Shown one piece after another: positions 10,529 through 21,575 of a stretch of DNA of 64,000 nucleotides. The stretch lies in the NCBI GenBank assembly GCA_003210155.1, contig QCNC01000001.1:186001-250000 (forward strand), in the 5' to 3' direction. The position numbers and the translations under genes are program-made. Source of the DNA: Prochlorococcus sp. AG-424-E18 (lineage in GTDB: Bacteria; Cyanobacteriota; Cyanobacteriia; PCC-6307; Cyanobiaceae). Position 1 is the stretch's first letter. The number at the start of each line of letters is the position of its first letter. Under the pieces are notes generated by a model, which had not been told where the DNA came from, did not search any database, and saw only the letters and a program-made list of their open reading frames with translations.

Positions 10529-12606
10529 TGAAAAGCCAGGCTGATGTTTTTATAAATAGAGAATTAAGTTGGATTGAATTCAATAAAAGAGTACTTCTAA
10601 CTGGCATGGAAAAGGACTATAAAATCCTAGATAAAGTAAAATTTTGTTCTATTTTTAGCAATAATCTTGATGAATTTTTTATGGTAAGGGTAGCTTCATT
10701 AAAAGCTCAATTAGAAGCAGGAATTACTAAAAAAAGTATTGATGGACTTACCCCTAAAGAGCAATTAACAAAAATCAATAAAGAAGTAAAAAAATTAACC
10801 ACTCTTCAAGAAAACTATGTAAATAATGAATTAAATGATGAATTACAAAAACAAGGTGTAATTTTAAAAAAATATGCGGATTTAAGTGAAAATCAAAGAA
10901 ATTGGTGTAATAACTTCTTTACAACATCTATTTTCCCTTTGTTAACCCCATTAGTTGTTGATCCAGCACATCCATTCCCTTTTATAAGTAATTTAAGTCT
11001 AAATTTAGCAGCTTTAATAAAGGATGAGGAGAATTCTAAAAATCAGTTTGTCAGAGTCAAAATACCCACAAAAAATATAAATCGATTTATACAAATTCCT
11101 AATGAAATTATTCAAAACAATGATAAAGTATCTCACGTTTTCATTAGTGTTGAAGATTTAATTGGGAATAATATAAATACTTTATTTAACGGAATGGAAT
11201 GTATAAATTACTCTTTTTTCAGAGTGACCAGAGATGCTGATTTAGAATTAAAAGAGCTTGAAGCAGATGATCTTCTTTTAGCAGTTGAACAAAGTTTGGA
11301 AAAAAGAAGATTAGGTGGGGACGTAGTTAGATTAGAAGTTGAATCGGAAATGCCAAAAAATATTCTAAAATTACTAATCGGAAGTATCTCAATACAAGAA
11401 GAATATATATATTTTAGCAAAAGTTTATTAGGTCTTGACGATTTAAATCAGCTGACAAAAATTAATAGAGATGATTTAAAAGAAAATCTACTTATTGGAA
11501 AAACTCACCCACAATTAAAAAATTTAGATTTGTCTATAGACAAAAGTCTCAATTCTATTTTTACGCTACTTAGGAAGAAAAATATTCTGCTTCATCATCC
11601 GTACGACTCATTTAAAAGTTCAGTAGAGGAATTTATAAACAACGCAGCTGATGATCCACTTGTAATGGCTATAAAAATTACTTTATATCGAGTTTCCAAG
11701 AATTCACCAATCATAGCAGCCCTAATGAGAGCTGCAGAGAATGGTAAAGAAGTAATGACTCTTGTAGAATTAAAAGCAAGATTTGATGAAGACAACAATA
11801 TTCAATGGGCAAAACAACTTGAACAAGCTGGAGTTCATGTTGTTTATGGAATCATAGGATTTAAAACACACACAAAAATAGCTTTAATAGTTAGAAAAGA
11901 GAAAGGGCGATTAAGAAATTATTTTCATATTGGGACAGGCAATTATAACTCTAATACTTCAAAGTTTTATACAGATTTAGGATTACTTTCAACTGATCCT
12001 GATATTGCATCTGATTTAATTGAGTTATTTAACTACTTATCAGGTTTTTCTAAACAAAAAAGTTATCAAAAGTTATTAGTTTCTCCCTCATTGATGAGAG
12101 AGAAATTTATTTACCTTATAAAAAGAGAAATTAAAAATGCAGAGGAAGGCAAAAAAGCAGAAATAATTGCAAAAATGAATTCTTTAGTAGACCCAGAAAT
12201 AATTAAACTTCTTTATTTAGCTTCAGACTCAGGTGTAAAAATTAGCCTCATCATAAGAGGTATTTGTTGCTTATATCCCCAAAGAAAAAATTTAAGTGAA
12301 AACATTAAAGTCATAAGCATTATTGGCCACTTTCTTGAACACTCAAGAATTTTTTGGTTTTGTAATGACGATAATAATGAAGTTTTTATTGGGAGTGCTG
12401 ATTGGATGAGAAGAAATCTTGATAGAAGAATAGAAGCTGTTACTCCGATAGAGGATTATGAATTGAAATCTAAAATATACTCACTTTTGCAAACCTATAT
12501 TAAAGATGATTACTTTTCTTGGATAATGAAAGATGATGGTTCTTATTCGAAATATGAATTAGATTCAGCGCATAATCGTTCGCAAATTGACCTCATAGAA
12601 AAATAA
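10528..12606 (+). CDS. ppk: Polyphosphate kinase 1
   Basis: ORF 692 aa; NRELSWIEFNKRVL, FSNNLDEFFMVRVASL, HPFPFISNLSLNLA, GTGNYNSNTSKFYTDLGLL. Confidence 0.96.
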   Translation: MKSQADVFINRELSWIEFNKRVLLTGMEKDYKILDKVKFCSIFSNNLDEFFMVRVASLKAQLEAGITKKSIDGLTPKEQLTKINKEVKKLTTLQENYVNNELNDELQKQGVILKKYADLSENQRNWCNNFFTTSIFPLLTPLVVDPAHPFPFISNLSLNLAALIKDEENSKNQFVRVKIPTKNINRFIQIPNEIIQNNDKVSHVFISVEDLIGNNINTLFNGMECINYSFFRVTRDADLELKELEADDLLLAVEQSLEKRRLGGDVVRLEVESEMPKNILKLLIGSISIQEEYIYFSKSLLGLDDLNQLTKINRDDLKENLLIGKTHPQLKNLDLSIDKSLNSIFTLLRKKNILLHHPYDSFKSSVEEFINNAADDPLVMAIKITLYRVSKNSPIIAALMRAAENGKEVMTLVELKARFDEDNNIQWAKQLEQAGVHVVYGIIGFKTHTKIALIVRKEKGRLRNYFHIGTGNYNSNTSKFYTDLGLLSTDPDIASDLIELFNYLSGFSKQKSYQKLLVSPSLMREKFIYLIKREIKNAEEGKKAEIIAKMNSLVDPEIIKLLYLASDSGVKISLIIRGICCLYPQRKNLSENIKVISIIGHFLEHSRIFWFCNDDNNEVFIGSADWMRRNLDRRIEAVTPIEDYELKSKIYSLLQTYIKDDYFSWIMKDDGSYSKYELDSAHNRSQIDLIEK

Positions 12607-12800
12607 AATTAATATTGATTTTTACAACATTTAAAAAAATACTTAATATTTTAAATTTTTTTTATTTTTTATAAAATCATCTCATGTCAATGGATTTCAA
12701 GAAATAAGCTTTAAAAAAAAATTTTTTGTCTTTAAAATTTCAACGTAAAAGTAGTTTTTATTTCAATTTCAGTGCTAGCTTTTTAAAAAATCCATTATTT

Positions 12801-12806
12801 AGGAGG
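12801..12806 (+). promoter_or_regulatory. Strong Shine-Dalgarno (AGGAGG) before the sigma factor gene
   Basis: AGGAGG at 12801-12806, 5 nt before GTG (12812) and 8 nt before ATG (12815). Confidence 0.7.
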
Positions 12807-12811
12807 CCAGG

Positions 12812-13834
12812 GTGATGGGGATCCCTCTGGAATCTACAAAAAGCTCTTCAGATAATAATTTTGATGAGCCAAGATTACCAAACACTGCGGGCAAGTCTCG
12901 CAAATCGAAATCCAGTCTTACGGCAAAGCAAAGCCAAAAAAAATCTGGCAGACTCGCTTCAGATTCTATTGGCTATTACTTAAGTAGCATTGGAAGAGTA
13001 CCTCTTTTGACTCCAGCAGAGGAAATAGAGTTGGCTCATCATGTTCAGAACATGAAAAAGTTACTACAAATTCCTGAAACTGATAGAACGCAACGAAATC
13101 TTTATCAAATTAAGATTGGCAAAAGAGCAAGAGATAGAATGATGGCAGCTAATTTAAGGCTCGTTGTCTCGGTTGCAAAAAAATACCAAAACCAAGGTCT
13201 TGAATTATTAGATCTTGTCCAGGAAGGAGCTATTGGCCTTGAAAGAGCTGTAGATAAATTTGATCCTGCAATGGGATATAAATTCTCAACTTATGCTTAC
13301 TGGTGGATTAGACAAGGAATGACGAGGGCTATTGATAACAGTGCTAGAACCATTCGTTTGCCTATTCACATAAGTGAAAAACTATCCAAAATGAGAAGAG
13401 TCTCTAGAGAATTATCACATAAATTTGGCAGACAACCTACGAGATTGGAAATGGCCACTGAGATGGGAATTGATCAAAAAGATTTAGAAGATTTAATTTC
13501 TCAAAGTGCTCCTTGCGCCTCCCTAGATGCACATGCAAGAGGGGAAGAAGACAGAAGTACTCTTGGTGAACTTATACCTGATCCAAACTGTGAAGAGCCT
13601 ATGGAGGGTATGGATAGAACTATTCAAAAAGAGCATTTAGGAACTTGGCTTTCTCAATTAAATGAAAGAGAGCAAAAAATCATGAAGCTCAGATTTGGGC
13701 TAGATGGTGAAGAACCATTAACACTCGCAGAAATAGGAAGACAAATTAATGTTTCACGAGAAAGAGTAAGGCAACTAGAAGCTAAAGCAATATTAAAGCT
13801 TCGAGTAATGACAACTCATCAAAAAGCAGCTTAA
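12812..13834 (+). CDS. RNA polymerase sigma-70 factor, RpoD-like group 2
   Basis: ORF 340 aa; DSIGYYLSSIGRVPLLTPAEEIELA, GLELLDLVQEGAIGLERAVDKFDP, FSTYAYWWIRQGMTRAI, LAEIGRQINVSRERVRQLEAKAILKLR. Start GTG 12812 or ATG 12815. Confidence 0.95.
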   Translation: MMGIPLESTKSSSDNNFDEPRLPNTAGKSRKSKSSLTAKQSQKKSGRLASDSIGYYLSSIGRVPLLTPAEEIELAHHVQNMKKLLQIPETDRTQRNLYQIKIGKRARDRMMAANLRLVVSVAKKYQNQGLELLDLVQEGAIGLERAVDKFDPAMGYKFSTYAYWWIRQGMTRAIDNSARTIRLPIHISEKLSKMRRVSRELSHKFGRQPTRLEMATEMGIDQKDLEDLISQSAPCASLDAHARGEEDRSTLGELIPDPNCEEPMEGMDRTIQKEHLGTWLSQLNEREQKIMKLRFGLDGEEPLTLAEIGRQINVSRERVRQLEAKAILKLRVMTTHQKAA

Positions 13835-13839
13835 CCAAA

Positions 13840-14481
13840 TTGATAAAATTTATTGTAATTTTATTATATTTATTTTTAATTTTTTTGATATCGATAGTTT
13901 TTAAAAAATATAATGAAGATAGCAGAGAGATCGTCAGAAAAATAATACATATTGGAATAGGACCTTTAATACCAATTGCTCAATTTTTAAAAATTAATCA
14001 AAACTCTGCTCTAATTTTTACAGGAATTGTTTCATTAATGGTTTTCATCAATTACAACTATAAATTATTTCCAACAATTGAGGATGTTGAGAGAAAAAGT
14101 TATGGGACATTATTTTATTGTCTAAGTTTATTTATTTTGATTTATCTTTTCTGGGATAAAGATCCATATGCACTAATTAGTGGATTTTTCATAATGACTT
14201 TTGGTGATGGATTAGCTGGATTAATAGGAAAAAGCTTTAACTCAAAGAGTTGGATTTTTTTTAAACAAAAAAAATCTTTATATGGAACTATAACAATGTT
14301 TTTAACAAGTTTGATAGTAGTTTGGTCAATAGGATACTCCCAACAAAATAATCTAAATTTCAATTATTTTACAATAGCTTTTATTGCAACTTTGCTCGAA
14401 CAATTTAGTGTTCTAGGAATAGATAATTTTATTGTTCCAATCTCTTCAGCATTATTATTTAATTTTCTTATTACTAGCTAA
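13840..14481 (+). CDS. Dolichol/phytol kinase family membrane protein
   Basis: ORF 213 aa with TTG start; REIVRKIIHIGIGPL, FGDGLAGLIGKSFNSKSWIFFKQKKSLYGTI pattern of the CTP-dependent lipid kinase family. Confidence 0.75.
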   Translation: MIKFIVILLYLFLIFLISIVFKKYNEDSREIVRKIIHIGIGPLIPIAQFLKINQNSALIFTGIVSLMVFINYNYKLFPTIEDVERKSYGTLFYCLSLFILIYLFWDKDPYALISGFFIMTFGDGLAGLIGKSFNSKSWIFFKQKKSLYGTITMFLTSLIVVWSIGYSQQNNLNFNYFTIAFIATLLEQFSVLGIDNFIVPISSALLFNFLITS

Positions 14482-15541
14482 GCGAATCGTATAAAATAGC
14501 GATTAATTCTTTTGTTGTTTCTATACCTATACATGCATCTGTAATGCTTCTGCCAAACTGGAGATCTTCTTTTTTTAAAAGTTTTTGATTGCCTTCCTCC
14601 AAATGACTTTCAAGCATAACTCCTAAAATATTTTTTTCACCATAACTAATTTGAGAAGCTACATTTTTTAGCACTTCGGACTGTTTTCGGAAATCTTTAT
14701 TAGAATTTCCATGACTACAATCAATCATCACTTTATGGGGAAGATTACACTGCCTCAATTCTGCTGAAATTCTTTGTACATGATCACTTTCGAAATTTGG
14801 GCCTTTTGAACCGCCCCTTAAAACTATATGTCCATCTGGATTTCCTGTAGTATTAACTATAGAAGCCATTCCATTTTCATTTACACCTAAGAAGTGATGA
14901 GATTTTGAAGCTGACTGCATTGCATTAATTGCAGTAGTAAAAGAACCATCCGTTCCATTTTTAAAACCTATAGGCATTGATAATCCTGATGCCATTTCTC
15001 TATGAGTTTGACTTTCTGTAGTCCGCGCACCTATTGCTGTCCAACTTATTAAATCGGCAATGTATTGAGGAACAATTGGATCTAGTAATTCTGTAGCAGA
15101 AGGTATGCCACGAGTTGCTAAATATGAAAGCAAACTTCTTGCCCTTCTTAAACCAGTATTAATATCATAAGAATCATCTAGATGAGGATCATTTATCAAT
15201 CCCTTCCAACCAATAGTTGTTCTTGGTTTTTCAAAATATACTCTCATAATTATTTCTAATTTATCGTTATACATTTCTCGGAATTTTTGAATATATTTTG
15301 AATATTCCTTTGCCGCCTCAAGATCATGAATTGAACATGGACCCACAATGACTAAAAGCTTCTGATCATTATGATGCAAAATATTTTGTATCGATCTTCT
15401 TGTTTTAGATACTGTATTAGCAGAGTCGTGATCTAAAGGTATATCATTATGTAATCTGCTTGGAGGTATTAATGGACGTGTTTCAAGAACATGTAAATCT
15501 GATGTCTTTTCTAAAGCTGAATTATTTGATGATGTCGTCAT
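14474..15541 (-). CDS. 3-deoxy-7-phosphoheptulonate synthase, class I (AroF/G/H type)
   Basis: ORF 355 aa; LLVIVGPCSIHDLEAAKEYSKYI, MRVYFEKPRTTIGWKGLINDPHLDDS, IGARTTESQTHREMASGLSMPIGFKNGTDG. Confidence 0.95.
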   Translation of the reverse strand: MTTSSNNSALEKTSDLHVLETRPLIPPSRLHNDIPLDHDSANTVSKTRRSIQNILHHNDQKLLVIVGPCSIHDLEAAKEYSKYIQKFREMYNDKLEIIMRVYFEKPRTTIGWKGLINDPHLDDSYDINTGLRRARSLLSYLATRGIPSATELLDPIVPQYIADLISWTAIGARTTESQTHREMASGLSMPIGFKNGTDGSFTTAINAMQSASKSHHFLGVNENGMASIVNTTGNPDGHIVLRGGSKGPNFESDHVQRISAELRQCNLPHKVMIDCSHGNSNKDFRKQSEVLKNVASQISYGEKNILGVMLESHLEEGNQKLLKKEDLQFGRSITDACIGIETTKELIAILYDSLS

Positions 15542-15638
15542 TGATTAATTAAGAAGTTTGAATATTTAAAAAAGCATTTATGAATACTCTCCTTTTCAAT
15601 ATTAAAAATAACAATAGATTAGGCATTAAACCTTACTA

Positions 15639-18212
15639 ATGAAGAATTTGGAAACATTGCTAAAAGATTATGCAGATCATGTAGCTGAAAGAGCTGCCAA
15701 AGGTATACCACCTTTACCTTTAAATGCTGAACAAACAAATTGTATTACAAAATTATTAGAACAAGATAGTACTTACGATTCATCTTATTTACTTGATTTA
15801 CTAATAAATAGAGTACCCCCAGGAGTTGATGAGGCTGCTTACGTAAAAGCAAGCTGGCTTACGGCTATTGTTAATTCCGAAAAATATTGCAAATCAATTA
15901 ATCCCGAAAAAGCAATTGAAATACTAGGAACAATGATAGGCGGATACAATGTAAATTCTTTAGTTGAAATCCTTAAAGGAGAAAATAGTTTACTCGCAAA
16001 AAAAGCATCAGAAGTTTTAAAATATATTATTCTTGTTTACGACTCGGCTAATGAAATTTATGAATTATCTCAAAGTAATATTTATGCAAAAGAAGTTGTA
16101 AATAGTTGGGCAAATGCAGAATGGTTCATAAATAAAAAAGTTCTGGAGAAAGAGATTACTTGTTTAGTATTTAAAGTTGACGGTGAGACAAACACAGACG
16201 ACTTATCTCCAGCTGTACATGCAACAACACGCCCGGATATTCCAATGCATGCATTAGCTATGTTGGAATTTAAAAAACCTGATGGACTAAAGATTCTTGA
16301 TAATTTAAAAAAACAAAATTTACCAATAGCTTATGTTGGAGATGTTGTTGGAACAGGGAGTTCTAGAAAATCTGCTATTAATTCACTCATTTGGCATATA
16401 GGAGAAGATATCGCTTTTGTTCCCAACAAAAAAACAGGTGGAATAATAATTGGCAGCAAAATAGCCCCAATTTTCTTCAATACTGCACAAGATTCAGGAG
16501 CTTTACCTATAGAAGCTGATGTATCTCAAATGAAAACAGGAGATGTTATTAAAATATATCCTTATAAAGGCATTATTAAAAAAATTGAAAAAGATTCAAA
16601 TACTGAAGAATTAATAAGCAAATTCGAGTTGTATCCATCAACTCTTACTGATGAAATTCAAGCTGGAGGAAGAATAAATCTTATGATTGGAAGATCTCTT
16701 ACGGACAAAATTAGAAACAAATTAGATTATCAACCAAGTGAAATATTTACTAGACCACAAAATCCAACCGAAAGTAATGCCGGCTTTACTCAAGCTCAAA
16801 AAATAGTGGGCAAAGCATGCGGTTTAGAGGGAGTAAGGCCAGGAATGACCTGTGAGCCAATTATGACCACAGTTGGTAGTCAAGATACTACTGGGCCAAT
16901 GACTAGAGATGAACTAAAAGAACTAGCTTGTTTAGGATTTACTGCAGATTTAGTGATGCAAAGTTTTTGTCATACAGCTGCGTATCCTAAACCAGTAGAT
17001 CTAGTTACCCATAAAGAATTACCTGATTTTATATCTCAAAGAGGTGGAGTAGCTCTTAAGCCTGGAGACGGCATAATTCATAGCTGGCTTAATAGAATGC
17101 TTCTCCCAGATACTGTTGGCACTGGCGGAGATAGTCATACTAGATTTCCTCTTGGCATTTCATTTCCTGGAGGCTCGGGCATTGTTGCCTTTGCCGCTGC
17201 AATAGGATCAATGCCATTAAATATGCCAGAATCTGTGCTGGTTAAATTTAAGGGAGAATTATTACCAGGAGTCACTCTTAGAGATTTAGTAAATGCAATC
17301 CCTCTCTTCGCAATTAAAAAAGGACTCTTAACTGTTGAGAAAGCAAATAAGAAAAATATATTCAACGGGAAAATTATGGAAATTGAAGGATTACCAAACC
17401 TAAAACTTGAACAGGCTTTTGAACTTACTGATGCTACTGCAGAACGCTCATGCGCTGGTAGCACAATACTTTTATCCATAGAAACTGTTCAAGAATATTT
17501 AAAAAGCAATATTTGCCTGCTAGAAAAGATGATCGAGAGTAATTATGAAGATTCAAAATCGATTTCAAGAAGAATAAATGATATGAAAAATTGGTTAAAA
17601 AAACCATCATTAATTAAACCAGATTCAAACGCTCAGTATGAAGAAATCATTGAAATTGATTTAGCAAAAGTAACACAACCTATAGTTGCTTGCCCTAATG
17701 ATCCAGATAATGTAAAAGAAATCACTGATGTTGCAAATACAAATATTGACGAGGTTTTTATAGGTTCTTGTATGACAAATATTGGTCATTACAGAGCAGC
17801 TGCAAAAGTTCTTGAAGGAGTACAAAATTTAAAAGCTAAATTATGGATTTGTCCACCAACAAAGATGGATGAAGAAACTCTAAAAGCTGAAGGTTACTAT
17901 AAAATTTTTGAAGATTGTGGTGCAAGGTTAGAGTTACCTGGCTGTTCTTTATGTATGGGAAATCAAGCCAGAGTAGATGAAGGTTCCGTAGTATTTTCTA
18001 CTAGTACAAGAAATTTTGACAATAGACTTGGCAAGAATGCACAAGTCTTTTTAGGCAGCGCTGAATTAGCAGCAGTTTGCGCACTGCTTGGCAAAATACC
18101 TGAAGTTGAGGAATATCAGGATATTACTAAAAATAAAATTAATCCATATTCAGATGAACTTTATCGCTATCTTCAATTTGATGAAATACACGATTTCAGC
18201 TTGACAAAGTAA
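15639..18212 (+). CDS. acnB: Aconitate hydratase B
   Basis: ORF 857 aa; HAERAAKGIPPLPL-like start, DGIIHSWLNRMLLPDTVGTGGDSHTRFPLGISFPGGSG, FIGSCMTNIGHYRAA, GCSLCMGNQARV. Confidence 0.96.
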   Translation: MKNLETLLKDYADHVAERAAKGIPPLPLNAEQTNCITKLLEQDSTYDSSYLLDLLINRVPPGVDEAAYVKASWLTAIVNSEKYCKSINPEKAIEILGTMIGGYNVNSLVEILKGENSLLAKKASEVLKYIILVYDSANEIYELSQSNIYAKEVVNSWANAEWFINKKVLEKEITCLVFKVDGETNTDDLSPAVHATTRPDIPMHALAMLEFKKPDGLKILDNLKKQNLPIAYVGDVVGTGSSRKSAINSLIWHIGEDIAFVPNKKTGGIIIGSKIAPIFFNTAQDSGALPIEADVSQMKTGDVIKIYPYKGIIKKIEKDSNTEELISKFELYPSTLTDEIQAGGRINLMIGRSLTDKIRNKLDYQPSEIFTRPQNPTESNAGFTQAQKIVGKACGLEGVRPGMTCEPIMTTVGSQDTTGPMTRDELKELACLGFTADLVMQSFCHTAAYPKPVDLVTHKELPDFISQRGGVALKPGDGIIHSWLNRMLLPDTVGTGGDSHTRFPLGISFPGGSGIVAFAAAIGSMPLNMPESVLVKFKGELLPGVTLRDLVNAIPLFAIKKGLLTVEKANKKNIFNGKIMEIEGLPNLKLEQAFELTDATAERSCAGSTILLSIETVQEYLKSNICLLEKMIESNYEDSKSISRRINDMKNWLKKPSLIKPDSNAQYEEIIEIDLAKVTQPIVACPNDPDNVKEITDVANTNIDEVFIGSCMTNIGHYRAAAKVLEGVQNLKAKLWICPPTKMDEETLKAEGYYKIFEDCGARLELPGCSLCMGNQARVDEGSVVFSTSTRNFDNRLGKNAQVFLGSAELAAVCALLGKIPEVEEYQDITKNKINPYSDELYRYLQFDEIHDFSLTK

Positions 18213-18221
18213 TCATGGACT

Positions 18222-19580
18222 ATGCCAAATTTTATAAAAGATAATATTCAAAAAACAAGTAATAATTCCTCTCGTAGCATCAAAAAATTATTAAAACAAA
18301 GATCTCTAGTCGTTGCATTTTCGCTCTTATTAACAGGTTTAGGAGCCTCAATTACAAGCATATCTTTTAAAACTGGAATCTATTTTATTAATAATTGGAG
18401 ATTAGCATTATTAGACCAATTCCCATCTATTGCGGTCTTACCTATTTTTGGAGCTCTAGGAGGAGCTATTGCAGGATATTTGATCAAAAATATTGCACCT
18501 GCTGCAAAAGGTTCAGGAGTTAGTCAAATCATGGGTTTTTTAAGGCATAAAAAAGTTCCAATGAATTTAAAAGTAGGCTTAGTAAAGCTAATATCAGGAA
18601 TTATTGCAATTGGTAGTGGATTCCCTTTGGGTCCAGAAGGTCCATCCGTTCAAATGGGAGGATCAGTAGCTTGGCAAATGGCCAAGTGGCTCAAAGCTCC
18701 CACAGCTTTTAGAAGAGTAATAGTAGCAGCAGGGGGTGGTGCTGGAATAGCTGCAGTATTTAGCGCTCCATTAGGAGGGTTTGTCTATGCAATAGAAGAG
18801 TTATTAAACTCTGCAAGACCAGTAATTTTGCTATTAGTAGTAATTACAACTTTCATTGCAGATTCATCTGCTGATATTATTCAAGCCTTAGGTTTAGATC
18901 CTAAAGCAGGAGGGTTTGATTTTAACCTCGGATTTTTGATTCAAAAAGAATATGACCCATCAGTTTTTTTCTTACCTGTAGATTTTATTTACTTAATTTT
19001 ACTAGGAATAATTATTGGAATATTTGCAGAATTGTACAGCAGATATGTTTTGTTGATGCAAAATCTTGGGAAAAAGTGGTATAAAAATAAATTTGTTTTA
19101 AAAATGAGTATTTGTGGACTTATTTTAGGAAGCATCTACTCTTGTTTACCCAGTACATTTCATAATTTAGATGAATTACAGAAAATAATAGCTGAACAAA
19201 ATACAAGTATTGGAATTGCTTTATTAGCAGTTTTAGTATTATTTATCACGACAGGCTTAGCTGCAGCATCTGGAGCTCCTGGAGGATTGTTCTATCCAAT
19301 GCTTACTTTAGGTGGGTCAATTGGACTAATAATGGGGAGCTGGGTGGAAATTGCGACAGGACATGCACCAAGTACATACATTTTTGCGGGAATGGGAGCT
19401 TTCGTAGCAGGATGTTCGCGAACACCAATTACCGCAATGTTTTTAGCTTTCGCTTTAACAAAAAATTTATTAATAATGAAACCTGTGTTAATCAGCTGCA
19501 TTGCCAGTTTCTTGATAGCAAGAGTTTTTAATGAAGAATCAATTTATGAAAGACAAATACAAATAGAATTAGAAGACTAA
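18222..19580 (+). CDS. ClC-type voltage-gated chloride channel / H+-Cl- exchanger
   Basis: ORF 452 aa; GSGFPLGPEGPSVQMGG, GGGAGIAAVFSAPLGGFVYAIEEL, ASGAPGGLFYPMLTLGGSIG. Confidence 0.93.
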   Translation: MPNFIKDNIQKTSNNSSRSIKKLLKQRSLVVAFSLLLTGLGASITSISFKTGIYFINNWRLALLDQFPSIAVLPIFGALGGAIAGYLIKNIAPAAKGSGVSQIMGFLRHKKVPMNLKVGLVKLISGIIAIGSGFPLGPEGPSVQMGGSVAWQMAKWLKAPTAFRRVIVAAGGGAGIAAVFSAPLGGFVYAIEELLNSARPVILLLVVITTFIADSSADIIQALGLDPKAGGFDFNLGFLIQKEYDPSVFFLPVDFIYLILLGIIIGIFAELYSRYVLLMQNLGKKWYKNKFVLKMSICGLILGSIYSCLPSTFHNLDELQKIIAEQNTSIGIALLAVLVLFITTGLAAASGAPGGLFYPMLTLGGSIGLIMGSWVEIATGHAPSTYIFAGMGAFVAGCSRTPITAMFLAFALTKNLLIMKPVLISCIASFLIARVFNEESIYERQIQIELED

Positions 19581-19589
19581 AAACTATCT

Positions 19590-20444
19590 TCAATCAAAAA
19601 CAGCAGTTTTGCTGTTATAAACAAATACTTGATGATTCAGATGTAATCTAACTGCTCTTGCTAAAGCTATTCTTTCAATATCTCTTCCTTTTCTAATCAA
19701 ATCATCAACTTCATCCCTATGACTTACATTAACTGTGCATTGCTCAATTATCGGGCCTTCATCAAGATCTTCAGTAACATAGTGAGCTGTAGCACCGATT
19801 AATTTAACGCCTCTCTTCCAAGCTCGATGATATGGTTGCCCGCCCTTAAATGCAGGTAAGAAAGAATGATGAATATTTATTATTGAAGAAAACTTTTTTA
19901 AAAAAGAGTCACTTAAAATTTGCATATATTTAGCTAATACAACAAGATCAATTTCATATTCTTTAAGTAAATGTAAAAATTGATCTTCAACAATAGATTT
20001 ATCAGTTTTAAAGGTATCTATATGAACAAATTTTGCATTAAAGTCATCTGCAATATTTTCAAGATCAGAATGATTTGAAATTATTAACGGGACTTTCATT
20101 TTGAGTTCTCCATTTCTTACTCGCCAAAGTAAATCAATCAAACAATGATTTTGTTTACTCACGAAAATAGCAACATTTGGAATTTCATCTGAATAATTTA
20201 CGTTAAATTTTCCATTTACTTCATCTGCAATTTTTTCAAATTCTTTATAAATTTCATCTCTATTAAAAAATTCATTGTTAATATTCCATTCAATTCGACT
20301 AAGAAATAATCCTGCATCTTGATCTGTATGATGATCAGAATGTTTTATGTTGCCACCATAATTTGAAATCCAACTTGTAAGTAGACTTACAAGGCCAGGA
20401 CGATCGGGACAAACAATTTTGAATATAATTGAAGGATGTTCCAA
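19590..20444 (-). CDS. purU: Formyltetrahydrofolate deformylase
   Basis: ORF 284 aa; N-terminal ACT-like CPDRPGLVSLLTSWI, LVVLAKYMQILSDSF, INIHHSFLPAFKGGQPYHRAWKRGVKLIGATAHYV. Confidence 0.95.
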   Translation of the reverse strand: MEHPSIIFKIVCPDRPGLVSLLTSWISNYGGNIKHSDHHTDQDAGLFLSRIEWNINNEFFNRDEIYKEFEKIADEVNGKFNVNYSDEIPNVAIFVSKQNHCLIDLLWRVRNGELKMKVPLIISNHSDLENIADDFNAKFVHIDTFKTDKSIVEDQFLHLLKEYEIDLVVLAKYMQILSDSFLKKFSSIINIHHSFLPAFKGGQPYHRAWKRGVKLIGATAHYVTEDLDEGPIIEQCTVNVSHRDEVDDLIRKGRDIERIALARAVRLHLNHQVFVYNSKTAVFD

Positions 20445-20492
20445 AAAATCTTTAACTATTAAGTCAAATAAGCAAGTATATCTAATATATCA

Positions 20493-21575
20493 ATGAAAAG
20501 CTTAAAAGAAAATTTTCAAAAAGCACACATAGTTATTATTGGATCAGGGATTATTGGAAAATTTAACGCCTTAGAATTATCAGAATTAGGTTTCCAGGTA
20601 ACGATAATAGATCCAGCTCAACACCAAAATAGTAGCAATGCAGCTTTAGGCTTACTAATGGGTAATATGTATCAAAAAAGAAGAGGTAGAAGCTGGGATC
20701 TCAGGAAACAGAGCATTGAATTATGGCCACAATGGATTACATTCCTGCAAAAATTTAATTGTGAATTAAATATCGAAAAACCATTAATACAACTAACTAC
20801 AGATGAAGAAAAGTTTAAAAAATTAGAGAAATTTGTTTATGAAAATAATGATCAAAACTTGCGAATTTTAGAAAGAGACTCAATATGTATCAAGAATATT
20901 AATAAAGCCTTCCAAGCAACAAATATGAAAGGAATCATCTCCTTCAAAGATGGCAGAATAAATGCTTTATCGTTACTTCAAACATTAGATAAATATCTAA
21001 AACATAAAAAAGTAAATTTTTTACAAGGAGAAATAATAAAAATAAGAAAATCAAACAATCAATGGATTTCTACAACAAAGAATAATGAAAATATCAAATC
21101 TGACATTGTTATTTTGTGTAATTCACTAAAAGCGATTGATTTAATAGATATCCGATCTCACAACATCAAATTAAAGCCTGTTTTAGGTCAAGCTATGGAA
21201 ATTGAGATTAATGATGCAGAAGTTGATTTGTTATCGCTGCCAAAACAATTCAATATAAATGGTAAAAATATAATTCCAAAATCAAAAAATAATCTAATTA
21301 TTGGATCAACTGACGAATATAGTACTAAGCCAGGAAAAAATACATTCGAAAAACTCACAAATTTTCTCGATAAAAAACCGAATTGGCTGGAGAAAGGAAA
21401 AATTTCTAAAAAGTGGTACGGAATTAGATCAAGACCAGATGGTGAGCCTTCGCCAATAATGAAAAATCTTGGAGATGGACTAATAATATGTACAGGTTTT
21501 TACAAAAATGGAATTTTACTGGCTCCCGCTTGTTCTAAATGGGTTGCTAATGAAATTAAAAATTACCTTTACTAA
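20493..21575 (+). CDS. FAD-dependent oxidoreductase (DadA/ThiO-like)
   Basis: ORF 360 aa; N-terminal [28 protein letters not shown] dinucleotide fold; [14 protein letters not shown]-terminal glycine-oxidase-like region. Confidence 0.8.
   Translation: MKSLKENFQKAHIVIIGSGIIGKFNALELSELGFQVTIIDPAQHQNSSNAALGLLMGNMYQKRRGRSWDLRKQSIELWPQWITFLQKFNCELNIEKPLIQLTTDEEKFKKLEKFVYENNDQNLRILERDSICIKNINKAFQATNMKGIISFKDGRINALSLLQTLDKYLKHKKVNFLQGEIIKIRKSNNQWISTTKNNENIKSDIVILCNSLKAIDLIDIRSHNIKLKPVLGQAMEIEINDAEVDLLSLPKQFNINGKNIIPKSKNNLIIGSTDEYSTKPGKNTFEKLTNFLDKKPNWLEKGKISKKWYGIRSRPDGEPSPIMKNLGDGLIICTGFYKNGILLAPACSKWVANEIKNYLY

Noticed and set aside
17135-17479. 114-aa ORF antisense to acnB
   Set aside because: Shadow ORF; the + strand carries conserved AcnB catalytic motifs here.
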